A stretch of 64,000 nt of DNA from Micromonospora lutea (GTDB taxonomy: Bacteria > Actinomycetota > Actinomycetes > Mycobacteriales > Micromonosporaceae), in contig NZ_BOPB01000016.1 in NCBI RefSeq assembly GCF_016863535.1, positions 95,402 to 159,401 of the forward strand. Reading direction: 5' to 3'. The notes under the pieces are model-generated. The model was not told the origin of the DNA and did not search any database. It saw only the letters and a list, made by a program, of their open reading frames with translations. Shown here piece after piece: positions 1-8,099 of the stretch. Within the stretch, counting starts at the first letter, position 1; every line of letters begins with the position of its first letter. A program made the position numbers and the translations under genes.

Positions 1-144
1 GGTGGCCGGCACGAACATGGTCGGCGCCCGCAGTTCCTGCCAGTCGTTGGTGAGGTCGCCGTCGGTTCCGCCCGGCCGCACGCAGCCGCTGAGCATCAGC
101 GCAGCCGTACTGGCCAGCGCCAGTGCCGCGAGCCACCGTCGCAT
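1..144 (-). CDS. Lipoprotein N-terminus (partial, runs off the left edge)
   Basis: The reverse strand from 144 opens an ATG frame that stays open to the window edge (48 codons). It encodes a classical lipoprotein signal: MRRW, a hydrophobic Ala/Leu stretch and the lipobox LSGC, with Cys at residue 21. A hydrophilic Gly/Asp-rich linker follows. An AAAGGG ribosome-binding site lies about 8 nt before the ATG. The mature protein would be lipid-anchored outside the membrane. Too little is visible to name a family. The 245-nt space to the divergent rpe gene holds only the rpe promoter. Confidence 0.7.
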   Translation of the reverse strand, partial: MRRWLAALALASTAALMLSGCVRPGGTDGDLTNDWQELRAPTMFVPAT

Positions 145-389
145 CGTCCGCCCTTTCCGGGAGCTGCCGCCCGGCTGCCGACCCCCGCGCCCACCGGCCT
201 GCACGATACCGTCACCGTCCCCGATGGAGTGTTGCCGCGAATCGGTCGTCTGGCCAGCCGAAGCCGAGCTTCGTTCCGTATCACCGGTCCGAAGGGGGTC
301 ATTCTGCACCATTGGTCACCTCTGGGTCACGGGGTGTCCGGTTGCTGGCGTGACGCCATGGCTGCTGGCCGCGTTCGTACACTGGCCCT

Positions 390-1070
390 GTGACCGTACC
401 GCCGCCCATCATCGCGCCCAGCATCCTCGCCGCCGATTTTTCCCGTCTCGCCGAGGAGGTCCGCGCCGTCGAGGACGCTGCGGACTGGCTGCACGTCGAC
501 GTCATGGACAACCACTTCGTGCCGAACCTGACCATCGGGCTGCCCGTGGTGCAGAGTTTGCGGGCCGCCACCAAGCTGCCCTTCGACGTACACCTGATGA
601 TCACCGACCCGCATCGTTGGGCGCCCGGCTACGCCGACGCGGGAGCGTACAACGTCACCTTCCACGCCGAGGCCTGCGACGACCCGGTGGCGTTGGCCCG
701 GGACCTGCGGGCGGCCGGCGCCCGGGCGGGACTGGCGATCGACCGGGACACCCCGATCGAGCCGTACCTTGACCTGCTGCCGAGCTTCGACACCTTGCTG
801 GTCATGACCATCAAGGCCGGGTTCGGCGGGCAGCGGTTCCTGCCGCAGCTGCTGGACAAGGTCCGCGCCGCGCGTCGCCACGTCAACGCCGGCCACCTGG
901 AACTCCGCATCGAGGTCGACGGTGGGATCGCCGCCGACACCATCGAGCAGGCGGCCGCGGCGGGCGCCGACGCCTTCGTGGCCGGCACCGCCGTCTACGG
1001 CGCCGACGACCCGGCCGAGGCGGTACGCCGGCTGCGAGGGCTGGCCGAACGCGCGGCTGCCGGGGCCTGA
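390..1070 (+). CDS. rpe: Ribulose-phosphate 3-epimerase
   Basis: This enzyme interconverts D-ribulose 5-phosphate and D-xylulose 5-phosphate in the pentose phosphate pathway, in the cytosol. The 226-residue length is normal for the family. Visible signatures are IAPSILAADF near the N-terminus, the metal-ligand stretch HVDVMD (residues 35-40), DVHLMI, and the C-terminal phosphate-binding VDGGI and FVAGTAVY segments of the TIM barrel. The GTG start is preceded by TACACT at 378-383 with 6 nt between, so the mRNA is probably leaderless. The next gene starts one base after the stop. The product shares Ru5P with the riboflavin pathway encoded downstream. Confidence 0.95.
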   Translation: MTVPPPIIAPSILAADFSRLAEEVRAVEDAADWLHVDVMDNHFVPNLTIGLPVVQSLRAATKLPFDVHLMITDPHRWAPGYADAGAYNVTFHAEACDDPVALARDLRAAGARAGLAIDRDTPIEPYLDLLPSFDTLLVMTIKAGFGGQRFLPQLLDKVRAARRHVNAGHLELRIEVDGGIAADTIEQAAAAGADAFVAGTAVYGADDPAEAVRRLRGLAERAAAGA

Positions 1071-1071
1071 G

Positions 1072-2052
1072 GTGGAAGCCTCCGACGATCGTAAGGACGT
1101 GATCCTCGTCGTCGACGACGACGAGGACATCGCCCGCTTCGTCGAGTTCAACCTGCGGCTACAGGGCTTCGACGTGATCCTCGCCGCGGACGGCCAGGAA
1201 GCGCTGGAGCTGATCGAGCGGGAGCGGCCCGACCTGGCCGTGGTCGACCTGATGATGCCGCGGGTGGACGGGCTGGAACTGACCCGTCGGCTACGTGCCG
1301 ACCCGATGACCGCAGCGCTGCCGGTGATCATGCTGACGGCCAAGGGGATGACCCAGGACAAGGTTCACGGGCTCAACGCCGGTGCCGACGACTACCTGGT
1401 CAAGCCCTTCGACAACGCCGAGTTGGTCGCCCGGGTCAGCTCCACCCTGCGGCGCAACAAGGAGTTCCGGGAGGTCTCCCCGCTGACCGGGCTGCCCGGC
1501 AACAGCCGAATCCGCCGGGAGATCGCCGAGCGGGTCCGCAACGGCGCGGACTACGCCGTCGGCTACATCGACATCGACCGGTTCAAGAGCGTCAACGACC
1601 GGTACGGGTTCGTCCGGGGCGACGGCTTCATCTCCGCGCTGGCCCGCAGCCTGCACCGGGCGGTGGTCGCGGTCGCCCTGCCGCCGGCCTTCCTCGGTCA
1701 CGTCGGCGGTGACGACTTCGTCTTCGTGTGCGCGCCCGAGCAGGTGCGGCCGCTCACGTTGCGGGTTTCGGTGGACTTCGAGAAGGCCGCGGACGCCCTC
1801 TACGACGCCACTGACCGGGAACGCGGATACGTCGAGTTGAAGGACCGGCGGGGCAACATTCGCCGGGCCGCGCTGGTCACCCTCTCCATCGGTGTCGCGA
1901 TCTCCGACGCGGAGAAGCGCATCACGAATCCGTTGGAGGCGATGACCATCGCCTCCGAGATGAAGACCGTGGCGAAGAGCCAACCCGGCTCGTACGTGGC
2001 GGTGGATCGTCGGCGCGGCGTCGCCGACTCCGGTCACCGTCATGTGAAGTAG
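1072..2052 (+). CDS. Response regulator with degenerate GGDEF domain
   Basis: 326 residues. An N-terminal receiver domain has the acidic pocket VVDDDED, phospho-acceptor Asp59 in VVDLMMPRVDG, and the conserved Lys in YLVKPFD. A diguanylate-cyclase-type domain follows from about residue 145 (PLTGLPGN, then DIDRFKSVND). The active-site loop reads GGDDF (residues 212-216) where GG(D/E)EF is expected, and no RxxD inhibitory site precedes it. The GTG start at 1072 follows the rpe stop by one base, so translation is probably coupled. Whether it still makes cyclic di-GMP is uncertain; it could instead be a GTP or c-di-GMP sensor. No kinase gene is adjacent. Confidence 0.85.
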   Translation: MEASDDRKDVILVVDDDEDIARFVEFNLRLQGFDVILAADGQEALELIERERPDLAVVDLMMPRVDGLELTRRLRADPMTAALPVIMLTAKGMTQDKVHGLNAGADDYLVKPFDNAELVARVSSTLRRNKEFREVSPLTGLPGNSRIRREIAERVRNGADYAVGYIDIDRFKSVNDRYGFVRGDGFISALARSLHRAVVAVALPPAFLGHVGGDDFVFVCAPEQVRPLTLRVSVDFEKAADALYDATDRERGYVELKDRRGNIRRAALVTLSIGVAISDAEKRITNPLEAMTIASEMKTVAKSQPGSYVAVDRRRGVADSGHRHVK

Positions 2053-2118
2053 CTCGCCCGGGTGGCCCGGCGCCTCGCCGGGCGTGTAAGACTTTGCTCA
2101 GTACCCACCACGCGCTGG

Positions 2119-2280
2119 CGGGACTCGGTGTAATTCCGAACCGGCGGTGATCCACGGTCCGACCGTGGTAAGCCCGCGACCCGGGAGCGGTTCGTCCGCC
2201 CGGTGGACCTGGTGAGAATCCGGGGCCGACGGTTGGGGGCGGCTCGTCCGCGCCCAGACAGTCCGGATGGGAGACAGCGC
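2119..2280 (+). promoter_or_regulatory. FMN riboswitch (RFN element)
   Basis: The leader of ribD carries the conserved blocks of an FMN aptamer in order: CCGGCGGTGA near 2141, the AGCCCGCGA block near 2171, GGTGAGAATCCGGGGCCGACGG at about 2211-2232 (the most diagnostic part), and CAGTCCGGATGGGAGA at about 2258-2274. Family knowledge: FMN binding lowers expression of riboflavin genes. It lies about 155 nt upstream of the ribD ATG and should control the whole ribD-ribH run. There is no obvious U-tract terminator downstream, which favours control of translation initiation. Confidence 0.95.
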
Positions 2281-2395
2281 GCGGGACGGAAGGGGGCCGT
2301 GTGGCTCGCCGGGCTCCGGCGTGCGCACGTCCCGGCCGGGGCGGCTGTGCCGTACCCGGATTCCGATGCCTGCCCGTGGCCGCCCGGCCCAGCTC

Positions 2396-2432
2396 CCTGC
2401 CTGCGCGTACGAGCGAGAGGGGCAACGGCAGG
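2396..2432 (+). promoter_or_regulatory. Hairpin enclosing the ribD ribosome-binding site
   Basis: CCTGCC (2396-2401) can pair with GGCAGG (2427-2432), which places the GAGAGGGG Shine-Dalgarno-like run (2415-2422) in the loop just upstream of the ribD ATG at 2435. This could be the expression platform of the FMN riboswitch. The stem is short and the role is inferred from position only. Confidence 0.35.
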
Positions 2433-2434
2433 CG

Positions 2435-3496
2435 ATGGCGAGCGTCTCCGTGGACGAGGCGATGCGTCGTGCGATCGAACTCGCGGCGCGTGGGCTCGGC
2501 ACCACCAGTCCCAATCCCGTCGTCGGCTGCGTGCTGCTCGACGTCGACGGCGAGGTCGTCGGCGAGGGCTTCCACGCGTACGCCGGGGGACCACACGCCG
2601 AGATCGTCGCGCTGGCCCAGGCCGGGCAGCGGGCCAAGGGCGGCACAGCGGTGGTCACCCTGGAACCCTGTAACCACGTGGGGCGCACCAGTCCCTGCAG
2701 CGCCGCGCTGGTCCAGGCGGGGGTGGCCCGGGTCGTCATCGCGGTACCGGATCCCAACCCGGTCGCCACCGGCGGCGCCGCCACCCTGCGGTCCGCCGGC
2801 GTCCGCGTCGACCTGGGGGTACGCCGCGCCGAGGCGGAGAGCGGCAACGTGGCCTGGCTGACCGCGATGCGCCGGGGCTGGCCGTACGTGATCTGGAAGT
2901 ACGCGGCGACCATGGACGGCCGCTCGGCGGCGGCCGACGGCACCAGCATGTGGATCACGTCCGAGGCCGCCCGGATGGACGTGCACGCGCTGCGTGCCAC
3001 CGTCGACGCGGTCCTCGTCGGTGTCGGCACCGTACTCGCCGACGATCCCCGGCTCACCGTGCGCAACCTGCGCGACGGCAGCCTGGCCATCCAGCAGCCG
3101 CTGCGCGTGGTGGTCGACTCGACCGGACGTACCCCGGACGACGCCCGGGTCCGCGACGGCGCCGCCCGCACCTGGGTGGCCACCGCCGACGAGGTGGGCG
3201 CCGGCCCGGACGGCGGCGTCGACCTGCCGGCGCTGCTCGCCGCCCTGCACGCCCGCGGGGTACGGGCCGTGCTGCTGGAGGGCGGTCCCCGGCTCGCCGG
3301 GGCGTTCCTCGCCGCCGGCCTGGTCGACCGGGTGGTCGGCTACCTTGCGCCCCGGCTGCTCGGGGCCGGTCCCGCCGCGCTGGTCGACGCGGGTGTGACC
3401 ACCATCGCCGAGGCCATCGACCTGGAACTCACCGACGTTACGCAGATCGGTCCCGACCTGCGGATCACCGCGCTGCCCCGAAAGAGGGAGGGCTAG
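2435..3496 (+). CDS. ribD: Bifunctional riboflavin deaminase/reductase RibD
   Basis: 353 residues. It deaminates the pyrimidine intermediate formed from GTP and then reduces its ribosyl side chain, two steps of riboflavin synthesis. The N-terminal deaminase domain shows TSPNPVVGC, the zinc/catalytic HAE in GGPHAE (about residues 53-55) and the PC..PC zinc ligands in EPCNHVGRTSPC. The C-terminal half is a dihydrofolate-reductase-like domain (VVDSTGRTP, LLEGGPRLAGAFL). The ATG at 2435 is chosen because homology begins there and the upstream in-frame sequence belongs to the riboswitch. First gene of the rib operon; the next ATG is 2 nt after the stop. Confidence 0.95.
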   Translation: MASVSVDEAMRRAIELAARGLGTTSPNPVVGCVLLDVDGEVVGEGFHAYAGGPHAEIVALAQAGQRAKGGTAVVTLEPCNHVGRTSPCSAALVQAGVARVVIAVPDPNPVATGGAATLRSAGVRVDLGVRRAEAESGNVAWLTAMRRGWPYVIWKYAATMDGRSAAADGTSMWITSEAARMDVHALRATVDAVLVGVGTVLADDPRLTVRNLRDGSLAIQQPLRVVVDSTGRTPDDARVRDGAARTWVATADEVGAGPDGGVDLPALLAALHARGVRAVLLEGGPRLAGAFLAAGLVDRVVGYLAPRLLGAGPAALVDAGVTTIAEAIDLELTDVTQIGPDLRITALPRKREG

Positions 3497-3498
3497 GC

Positions 3499-4119
3499 AT
3501 GTTCACCGGCATCGTCGAGGAATTGGGCGAGGTCGTCGGAGTGACCCCGACGGCAGATGACTCGACCCTGGTCGCGGTCCGTGGCCCACTGGTCACCTCG
3601 GACGCGCGACACGGCGACTCGATCGCGGTCAACGGGGTCTGCCTGACCGTGGTCGACGTCGACGGCGGGGTGTTCACCGCCGACGTGATGGGCGAGACGC
3701 TGCGCCGTTCGGCGCTGGGCGCGCTGCGTACCGGCGACCGGGTGAACCTGGAACGCGCCGCCACGCTGGGCAGCCGTCTCGGTGGTCACCTGGTGCAGGG
3801 GCACGTCGACGGGGTGAGCGAGGTGCTTTCCCGCGAGCCGGCGCCGCAGTGGGAGACGGTCCGGTTCCGGTTGCCCGCCGCGCTGTCCCGGTACGTGGTG
3901 GAGAAGGGCTCGATCACCGTCGACGGGGTCTCGCTGACCGTGGCCGAGGTCGCCGCCGACTGGTTCGCCGTCGGCCTGATCCCCACCACCCTGTCGGCGA
4001 CCACCCTCGGCACCCGGTCCGTGGGTGACCAGGTCAACCTGGAGGTCGATGTGCTGGCCAAGTACGTCGAGCGGCTGCTGGGTGGTCGCTCGGTCGATGA
4101 GGCGGGGGTGCCGGCATGA
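3499..4119 (+). CDS. ribE: Riboflavin synthase alpha chain
   Basis: 206 residues. It catalyses dismutation of two 6,7-dimethyl-8-ribityllumazine molecules to riboflavin, the last step of the pathway. The N-terminal MFTGIVEELG and two internally repeated lumazine-binding barrels are visible (NGVCLTVVDV in the first half, DGVSLTVAEV in the second). The segment LGGHLVQGHVDG is the classic linker between them. It overlaps ribBA by ATGA. Confidence 0.95.
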   Translation: MFTGIVEELGEVVGVTPTADDSTLVAVRGPLVTSDARHGDSIAVNGVCLTVVDVDGGVFTADVMGETLRRSALGALRTGDRVNLERAATLGSRLGGHLVQGHVDGVSEVLSREPAPQWETVRFRLPAALSRYVVEKGSITVDGVSLTVAEVAADWFAVGLIPTTLSATTLGTRSVGDQVNLEVDVLAKYVERLLGGRSVDEAGVPA

Positions 4120-5378
4120 CCTTCGCCGACATCGAGCAGGCCCTGGTGGAGATCGCCGCCGGCCGTCCGGTCGTGGTGGTGGACGACGCCGACCGGGAGA
4201 ACGAGGGTGACCTGATCTTCGCGGCCGAGCTGGCCACCCCGGAACTGCTGGCCTTCATGGTGCGGCACACCTCGGGCTTCATCTGCGTACCGCTCACCGA
4301 GAGCGAGTGCGACCGCCTCGACCTGCCGCCCATGCACCACACCAACCAGGACCGGCGGCAGACCGCCTACACGGTGACCGTCGACGCCCGGGAGGGGGTG
4401 ACCACCGGGATCTCGGCGGCCGATCGGGCGCACACCATCCGGCTGCTCGCCGACCCGGCCACCGGCCCGACGGACCTGGCCCGCCCAGGGCACGTGGTGC
4501 CGCTGCGGGCCCGCTCCGGCGGGGTGCTGCGCCGTCCCGGGCACACCGAGGCGGCCGTCGACCTGACCCGGCTGGCCGGTCTGCGCCCGGCCGGCGTGCT
4601 CTGCGAGCTGGTCAACGACGACGGCACCATGATGCGCCTGCCGGACCTGGAGAAGTTCTGCGCCGAGCACTCGCTGACCCTGGTCACCATCGCGGATCTG
4701 ATCGCGTACCGGCGGCGCAATGAGAAGCAGGTCGAGCTGGTCGCCGACGCCCGGATGCCCACCGAGCACGGGGTGTTCCGGGCCCTGGGCTACCGCAGCG
4801 AGTACGACTCGGCCGAGCACGTGGCGTTGGTGATGGGTGACCTCGGCGACGGCCGGGACGTGCTGGTGCGGGTGCACTCGGAGTGCCTGACCGGTGACGT
4901 CTTCTCGTCGGTGCGCTGTGACTGCGGGCCCCAGCTCAACGCCGCCCTGGACCGGGTGGCCCGGGAAGGGCGGGGCGTGGTCCTCTACGTACGCGGCCAC
5001 GAGGGACGCGGCATCGGGCTGCTGCACAAGCTCCAGGCGTACCAGTTGCAGGACCAGGGCCGCGACACGGTCGACGCGAACCTCGATCTCGGCCTGCCGG
5101 CCGACGCGCGTGACTACGGCACGGGCGCGCAGATCCTCTACGACCTCGGGGTCCGCTCGATGCGGTTGTTGACCAACAACCCGGCCAAACGGGCCGGGCT
5201 GGAGGGCTACGGCCTGACCATCACCGGCCGGGAGGGGCTGCCGGTGCGTCCGCACCCGGAGAACGTCCGTTACCTGCGGACCAAGCGGGACCGGATGGGG
5301 CACCTGATCGACCAGCTAGACGAGGTGTCCGAGGCGCCGATGGGACGTCCGGTGCCCGGCAGAGAGATCGGAGCGTAG
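4116..5378 (+). CDS. ribBA: Bifunctional DHBP synthase / GTP cyclohydrolase II
   Basis: 420 residues. The N-terminal domain (about 1-200) makes 3,4-dihydroxy-2-butanone 4-phosphate from ribulose 5-phosphate; motifs are DDADRENEGDL and HTSGFICV. The C-terminal domain (about 205-400) is GTP cyclohydrolase II, with zinc ligands in SECLTGDVFSSVRCDCG and the catalytic VLYVRGHEGRGIG segment. Both feeding branches of riboflavin synthesis therefore come from one polypeptide, as is usual in actinobacteria. The ATG overlaps the ribE stop. Confidence 0.95.
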   Translation: MTFADIEQALVEIAAGRPVVVVDDADRENEGDLIFAAELATPELLAFMVRHTSGFICVPLTESECDRLDLPPMHHTNQDRRQTAYTVTVDAREGVTTGISAADRAHTIRLLADPATGPTDLARPGHVVPLRARSGGVLRRPGHTEAAVDLTRLAGLRPAGVLCELVNDDGTMMRLPDLEKFCAEHSLTLVTIADLIAYRRRNEKQVELVADARMPTEHGVFRALGYRSEYDSAEHVALVMGDLGDGRDVLVRVHSECLTGDVFSSVRCDCGPQLNAALDRVAREGRGVVLYVRGHEGRGIGLLHKLQAYQLQDQGRDTVDANLDLGLPADARDYGTGAQILYDLGVRSMRLLTNNPAKRAGLEGYGLTITGREGLPVRPHPENVRYLRTKRDRMGHLIDQLDEVSEAPMGRPVPGREIGA

Positions 5379-5383
5379 GAGAG

Positions 5384-5887
5384 ATGGCGGGTTTCGGGGA
5401 GCCGGGATCGGCTCCGGTCGACGCGGCCGGGATGACCGTCGGTGTGGTCGCCGCGCGCTGGCACGGTGACCTGACCGACCACATGCTCGAGCGGGCGGTG
5501 GCCGCCGCGCAGGCGTGCGGTGCGCGGGCGGTGGTGACCCGGGTGGCCGGCTCGGTGGAGCTGCCCGTGGTGGCGCAGGCGCTGGCGCGACGCTGTGACG
5601 TGGTGGTCGCCCTGGGTGTGGTGGTCCGTGGCGCCACCGCCCACTTCGACTACGTGTGCCGCTCGGTCACCGACGGGTTGACCCGGGTCGCCCTGGACGA
5701 GGGCAAGCCGGTCGCCCACGGGGTGCTCACCGTGGACACCATCGAGCAGGCCCGTGACCGTGCCGGCCTGCCCGACTCCGCCGAGGACAAGGGCTGGACG
5801 TCGACGGTCGCCGCCCTCGACGCCGCCCTCGCCATCCGCCAGGTCGCCGCAGCCGTCACCCACCCCCTGGGGTTCACCCCCGCATGA
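5384..5887 (+). CDS. ribH: 6,7-dimethyl-8-ribityllumazine synthase
   Basis: 167 residues. It condenses the RibD product with DHBP to the lumazine that RibE uses. Family features are VVAARWHGDLTD with the aromatic substrate contact, the VTRVAGSVELP loop, GVVVRGATAHFDYV and the catalytic-His HGVLTVDT segment. The ATG lies 5 nt after ribBA and follows GGAGAG. Last gene of the operon; the next gene is convergent 62 nt away. Confidence 0.95.
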   Translation: MAGFGEPGSAPVDAAGMTVGVVAARWHGDLTDHMLERAVAAAQACGARAVVTRVAGSVELPVVAQALARRCDVVVALGVVVRGATAHFDYVCRSVTDGLTRVALDEGKPVAHGVLTVDTIEQARDRAGLPDSAEDKGWTSTVAALDAALAIRQVAAAVTHPLGFTPA

Positions 5888-5949
5888 CCGACCGGGGGCA
5901 CGGCAGGCTGCGATGATGTGGGCCAGGACGCCACGGGTGCGCTCTCTGC

Positions 5950-6807
5950 TCAGCCGAGTTCGCGCGTTCCGGCCTCCTGGACGAGCCACTGCTCCTCCAG
6001 CCGCTTGAGCGCGCCATCGCTGGCGAGGCGTCCGACCGCCGCGCTGACGCAGCCGGCGATCGGTGAGTCCTTCTCCAGCAACAGCCCGAACGCCGCCGGG
6101 CTGCCGACCTGGGGCAGCTGCCCGACGATCACCGCGTCGTCGATCTCGGTGCTGGTGAGCTCGAACGCGGTGGGCAGATCCACCACCAGGCCGTCGATCC
6201 GGCCGTCGCGCAGCGCCTTCCTGGCGTCCTTGGCGCTGTCGTAGACCCGTGGCTCGGTCTTCGGCCGCACCAACTCGGTGACGGCCTGGTGGCCGGCGGT
6301 GTCGGCCTGGGCGCCGAGCCGGGCGTCGCGCAGGTCGGCCAGCGTGGCGCTGCCGGCGATCTTCGAGGACCGCAACGCGACGACGCTCTGCCGTACGAGG
6401 TAGTACGGCGCGGAGAAGTCGACCGCCTGCTTGCGCTCCTCGGTCATCGAGACCTGGTCGATGCCGAAGTCGAAGTTCTTCGCTCCGGGTGCCACGGCGG
6501 AATCGCGCGGCACCCGAGTCCAGGTGACGTCGTCGCGGGTGTAGCCGAGCTGCTCCGCCACCGCGTAGGCCACGGCGGACTCGAAGCCCTTGCCGTTGTC
6601 CGGTTTGTCGTCGACGAACCACGGCTGGCGGGCCGGCTCGTCGGTGGCGATGGTGAGCTTGCCCGCAGTTTCGGTGGACAGGCTGTCCTTGGTGCATGCC
6701 GACGCGGTCGGCATGGGGGTGGGCTGGACCTGCGGCGTGCAGGCGCTGGCCGCGAGCAGGACGGCCGCTGCGGTGGCGAACGCGAAGGTACGCGGGGTGG
6801 TGACCAT
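5950..6807 (-). CDS. Amino-acid-type ABC solute-binding lipoprotein
   Basis: 285 residues. An N-terminal lipoprotein signal has its Cys in LLAASAC. A periplasmic-binding-protein type II fold (SBP_bac_3) follows: KLTIATDEPARQPWF, GKGFESAVAYAVAEQLG, FDFGIDQVSMTEERKQAVDFSAPYY, DGLVVDLPTAF and the C-terminal LEEQWL. The family binds polar amino acids or similar ligands at the membrane face. No permease or ATPase is adjacent, so it is an orphan and could serve a distant transporter or a sensor. It is inserted, in opposite orientation, between rib and his genes. No strong ribosome-binding site precedes the ATG. Confidence 0.85.
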   Translation of the reverse strand: MVTTPRTFAFATAAAVLLAASACTPQVQPTPMPTASACTKDSLSTETAGKLTIATDEPARQPWFVDDKPDNGKGFESAVAYAVAEQLGYTRDDVTWTRVPRDSAVAPGAKNFDFGIDQVSMTEERKQAVDFSAPYYLVRQSVVALRSSKIAGSATLADLRDARLGAQADTAGHQAVTELVRPKTEPRVYDSAKDARKALRDGRIDGLVVDLPTAFELTSTEIDDAVIVGQLPQVGSPAAFGLLLEKDSPIAGCVSAAVGRLASDGALKRLEEQWLVQEAGTRELG

Positions 6808-6945
6808 GGCGGACAGCGTACGACCAACATCGGTGGGGATCGAAGGGTCGTCCCACCGCGCCGGTAGGGATTGGCGGTCCCGTCCACCGGTCACCACCGA
6901 CCCGGTGCGCGTGGCGACCCAGGGCGACTGCGAGAATCCGTCTCC

Positions 6946-7209
6946 GTGAAGACGTTCGAGGAGTTGTTCGCGGAGTTGCAGGCCAAGGCAGCGGCCGGCA
7001 CCCCCGGCTCGGGCACGGTCGCCGCACTGGAAAAGGGCGTGCACTTCATCGGCAAGAAGGTCGTCGAGGAGGCGGCCGAGTCGTGGATGGCCGCCGAGCA
7101 CGAGGGGCCCGAGCGCACCGCCGAGGAGATCTCTCAGCTGCTCTACCAGGTCCAGGTGCTGATGCTCGCCAGCGGTCTCGACCTGAAGGACGTCTACCGA
7201 CATCTGTGA
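6946..7209 (+). CDS. hisE: Phosphoribosyl-ATP pyrophosphatase
   Basis: 87 residues, the usual size for stand-alone actinobacterial HisE. It hydrolyses PR-ATP to PR-AMP, step 2 of histidine synthesis. The MazG-like helical signature is present: FEELFAELQ, KKVVEEAAESWMAA and EEISQLLYQVQVLMLASGL. The GTG start is taken from where homology begins. GAGAAT at 6932-6937 could be a -10 element for a near-leaderless transcript. hisG follows 44 nt downstream. Confidence 0.93.
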   Translation: MKTFEELFAELQAKAAAGTPGSGTVAALEKGVHFIGKKVVEEAAESWMAAEHEGPERTAEEISQLLYQVQVLMLASGLDLKDVYRHL

Positions 7210-7253
7210 GTGCCCCCACCGTCGACCCGAACCGATCGAAGGAGCACTCCGTC

Positions 7254-8099
7254 ATGCTGCGTGTCGCCGTACCCAACAAGGGCGCCCTGGCCGATTCGGC
7301 CGCCCAGATGCTGCGTGAGGCGGGTTACCGTCAGCGCACCGACAGCAAGGACCTGATCTGCCGCGACCAGGCCAACGACATCGAATTCTTCTACCTGCGG
7401 CCGAAGGACATCGCCACCTACGTCGGCTCCGGTGACCTGGACGTCGGCATCACCGGCCGCGACCTGCTGATCGACTCCGGCGCGCCGGCCGAGGAGGTCG
7501 TCGACCTGAACTTCGGGCGGGCCACCTTCCGGTTCGCGGCCCGACCGGACGACGTCGACGACGTACGGGAGCTGGGCGGGCACCGGATCGCCACCGCGTA
7601 CCCGGGGCTGGTGGAGCGGCACCTCTCCGACCTGGGCGTCAAGGCCGAGGTGATCCGCCTCGACGGCGCGGTGGAGAACGCCATCCGGCTGGGTGTCGCC
7701 GACGTGGTCGCCGACGTGGTCGAAACCGGGGCGACCCTGCGCCAGGCCGGCCTGGTGGTCTTCGGTGAGCCCCTGCTGCAATCCTCGGCGGTGCTGGTAC
7801 GCCGCATCGACGCCGCCCCGCACCCGCAGGCCGCGCAACTGCTGCGCCGGCTGCACGGGGTGCTGGTGGCCCGGCGTTACGTGATGCTCGCCTACGACGT
7901 GCCGGCCGGACTGCTGGACCGGGCCAGTGCGCTCACCCCGGGCATGGAGTCGCCGACGGTCTCTCCGCTGCACCGGGAGGGCTGGGTGGCCGTGCAGGCC
8001 ATGGTGCTCCGCGAGGACGTCCACCGGATCATGGACGAGCTCTACGAACTCGGCGCCCGCGCGATCCTGGTCACCAACATCCACGCCTGTCGGCTGTGA
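7254..8099 (+). CDS. hisG: ATP phosphoribosyltransferase (long form)
   Basis: 281 residues. It condenses ATP and PRPP to PR-ATP, the committed and feedback-inhibited step of histidine synthesis. MLRVAVPNKGAL, DVGITGRDLL and the PRPP-binding ADVVADVVETGATLRQ are visible. The C-terminal about 75 residues form the ACT-like regulatory domain of the long form, so no HisZ is needed. A GAAGGAG ribosome-binding site (7238-7244) fixes the ATG. The next gene overlaps by GTGA. Confidence 0.95.
   Translation: MLRVAVPNKGALADSAAQMLREAGYRQRTDSKDLICRDQANDIEFFYLRPKDIATYVGSGDLDVGITGRDLLIDSGAPAEEVVDLNFGRATFRFAARPDDVDDVRELGGHRIATAYPGLVERHLSDLGVKAEVIRLDGAVENAIRLGVADVVADVVETGATLRQAGLVVFGEPLLQSSAVLVRRIDAAPHPQAAQLLRRLHGVLVARRYVMLAYDVPAGLLDRASALTPGMESPTVSPLHREGWVAVQAMVLREDVHRIMDELYELGARAILVTNIHACRL

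Noticed and set aside
327..1361. Long minus-strand open frame opposite rpe and the response regulator
   Set aside because: Arg/Ser/Gly-rich translation typical of antisense frames in high-GC DNA; both plus-strand genes are clear homologues.
1922..3250. 442-codon minus-strand frame across the FMN riboswitch and ribD
   Set aside because: Low-complexity His/Arg/Gly protein with no motif, opposite an aptamer and a well-conserved enzyme.
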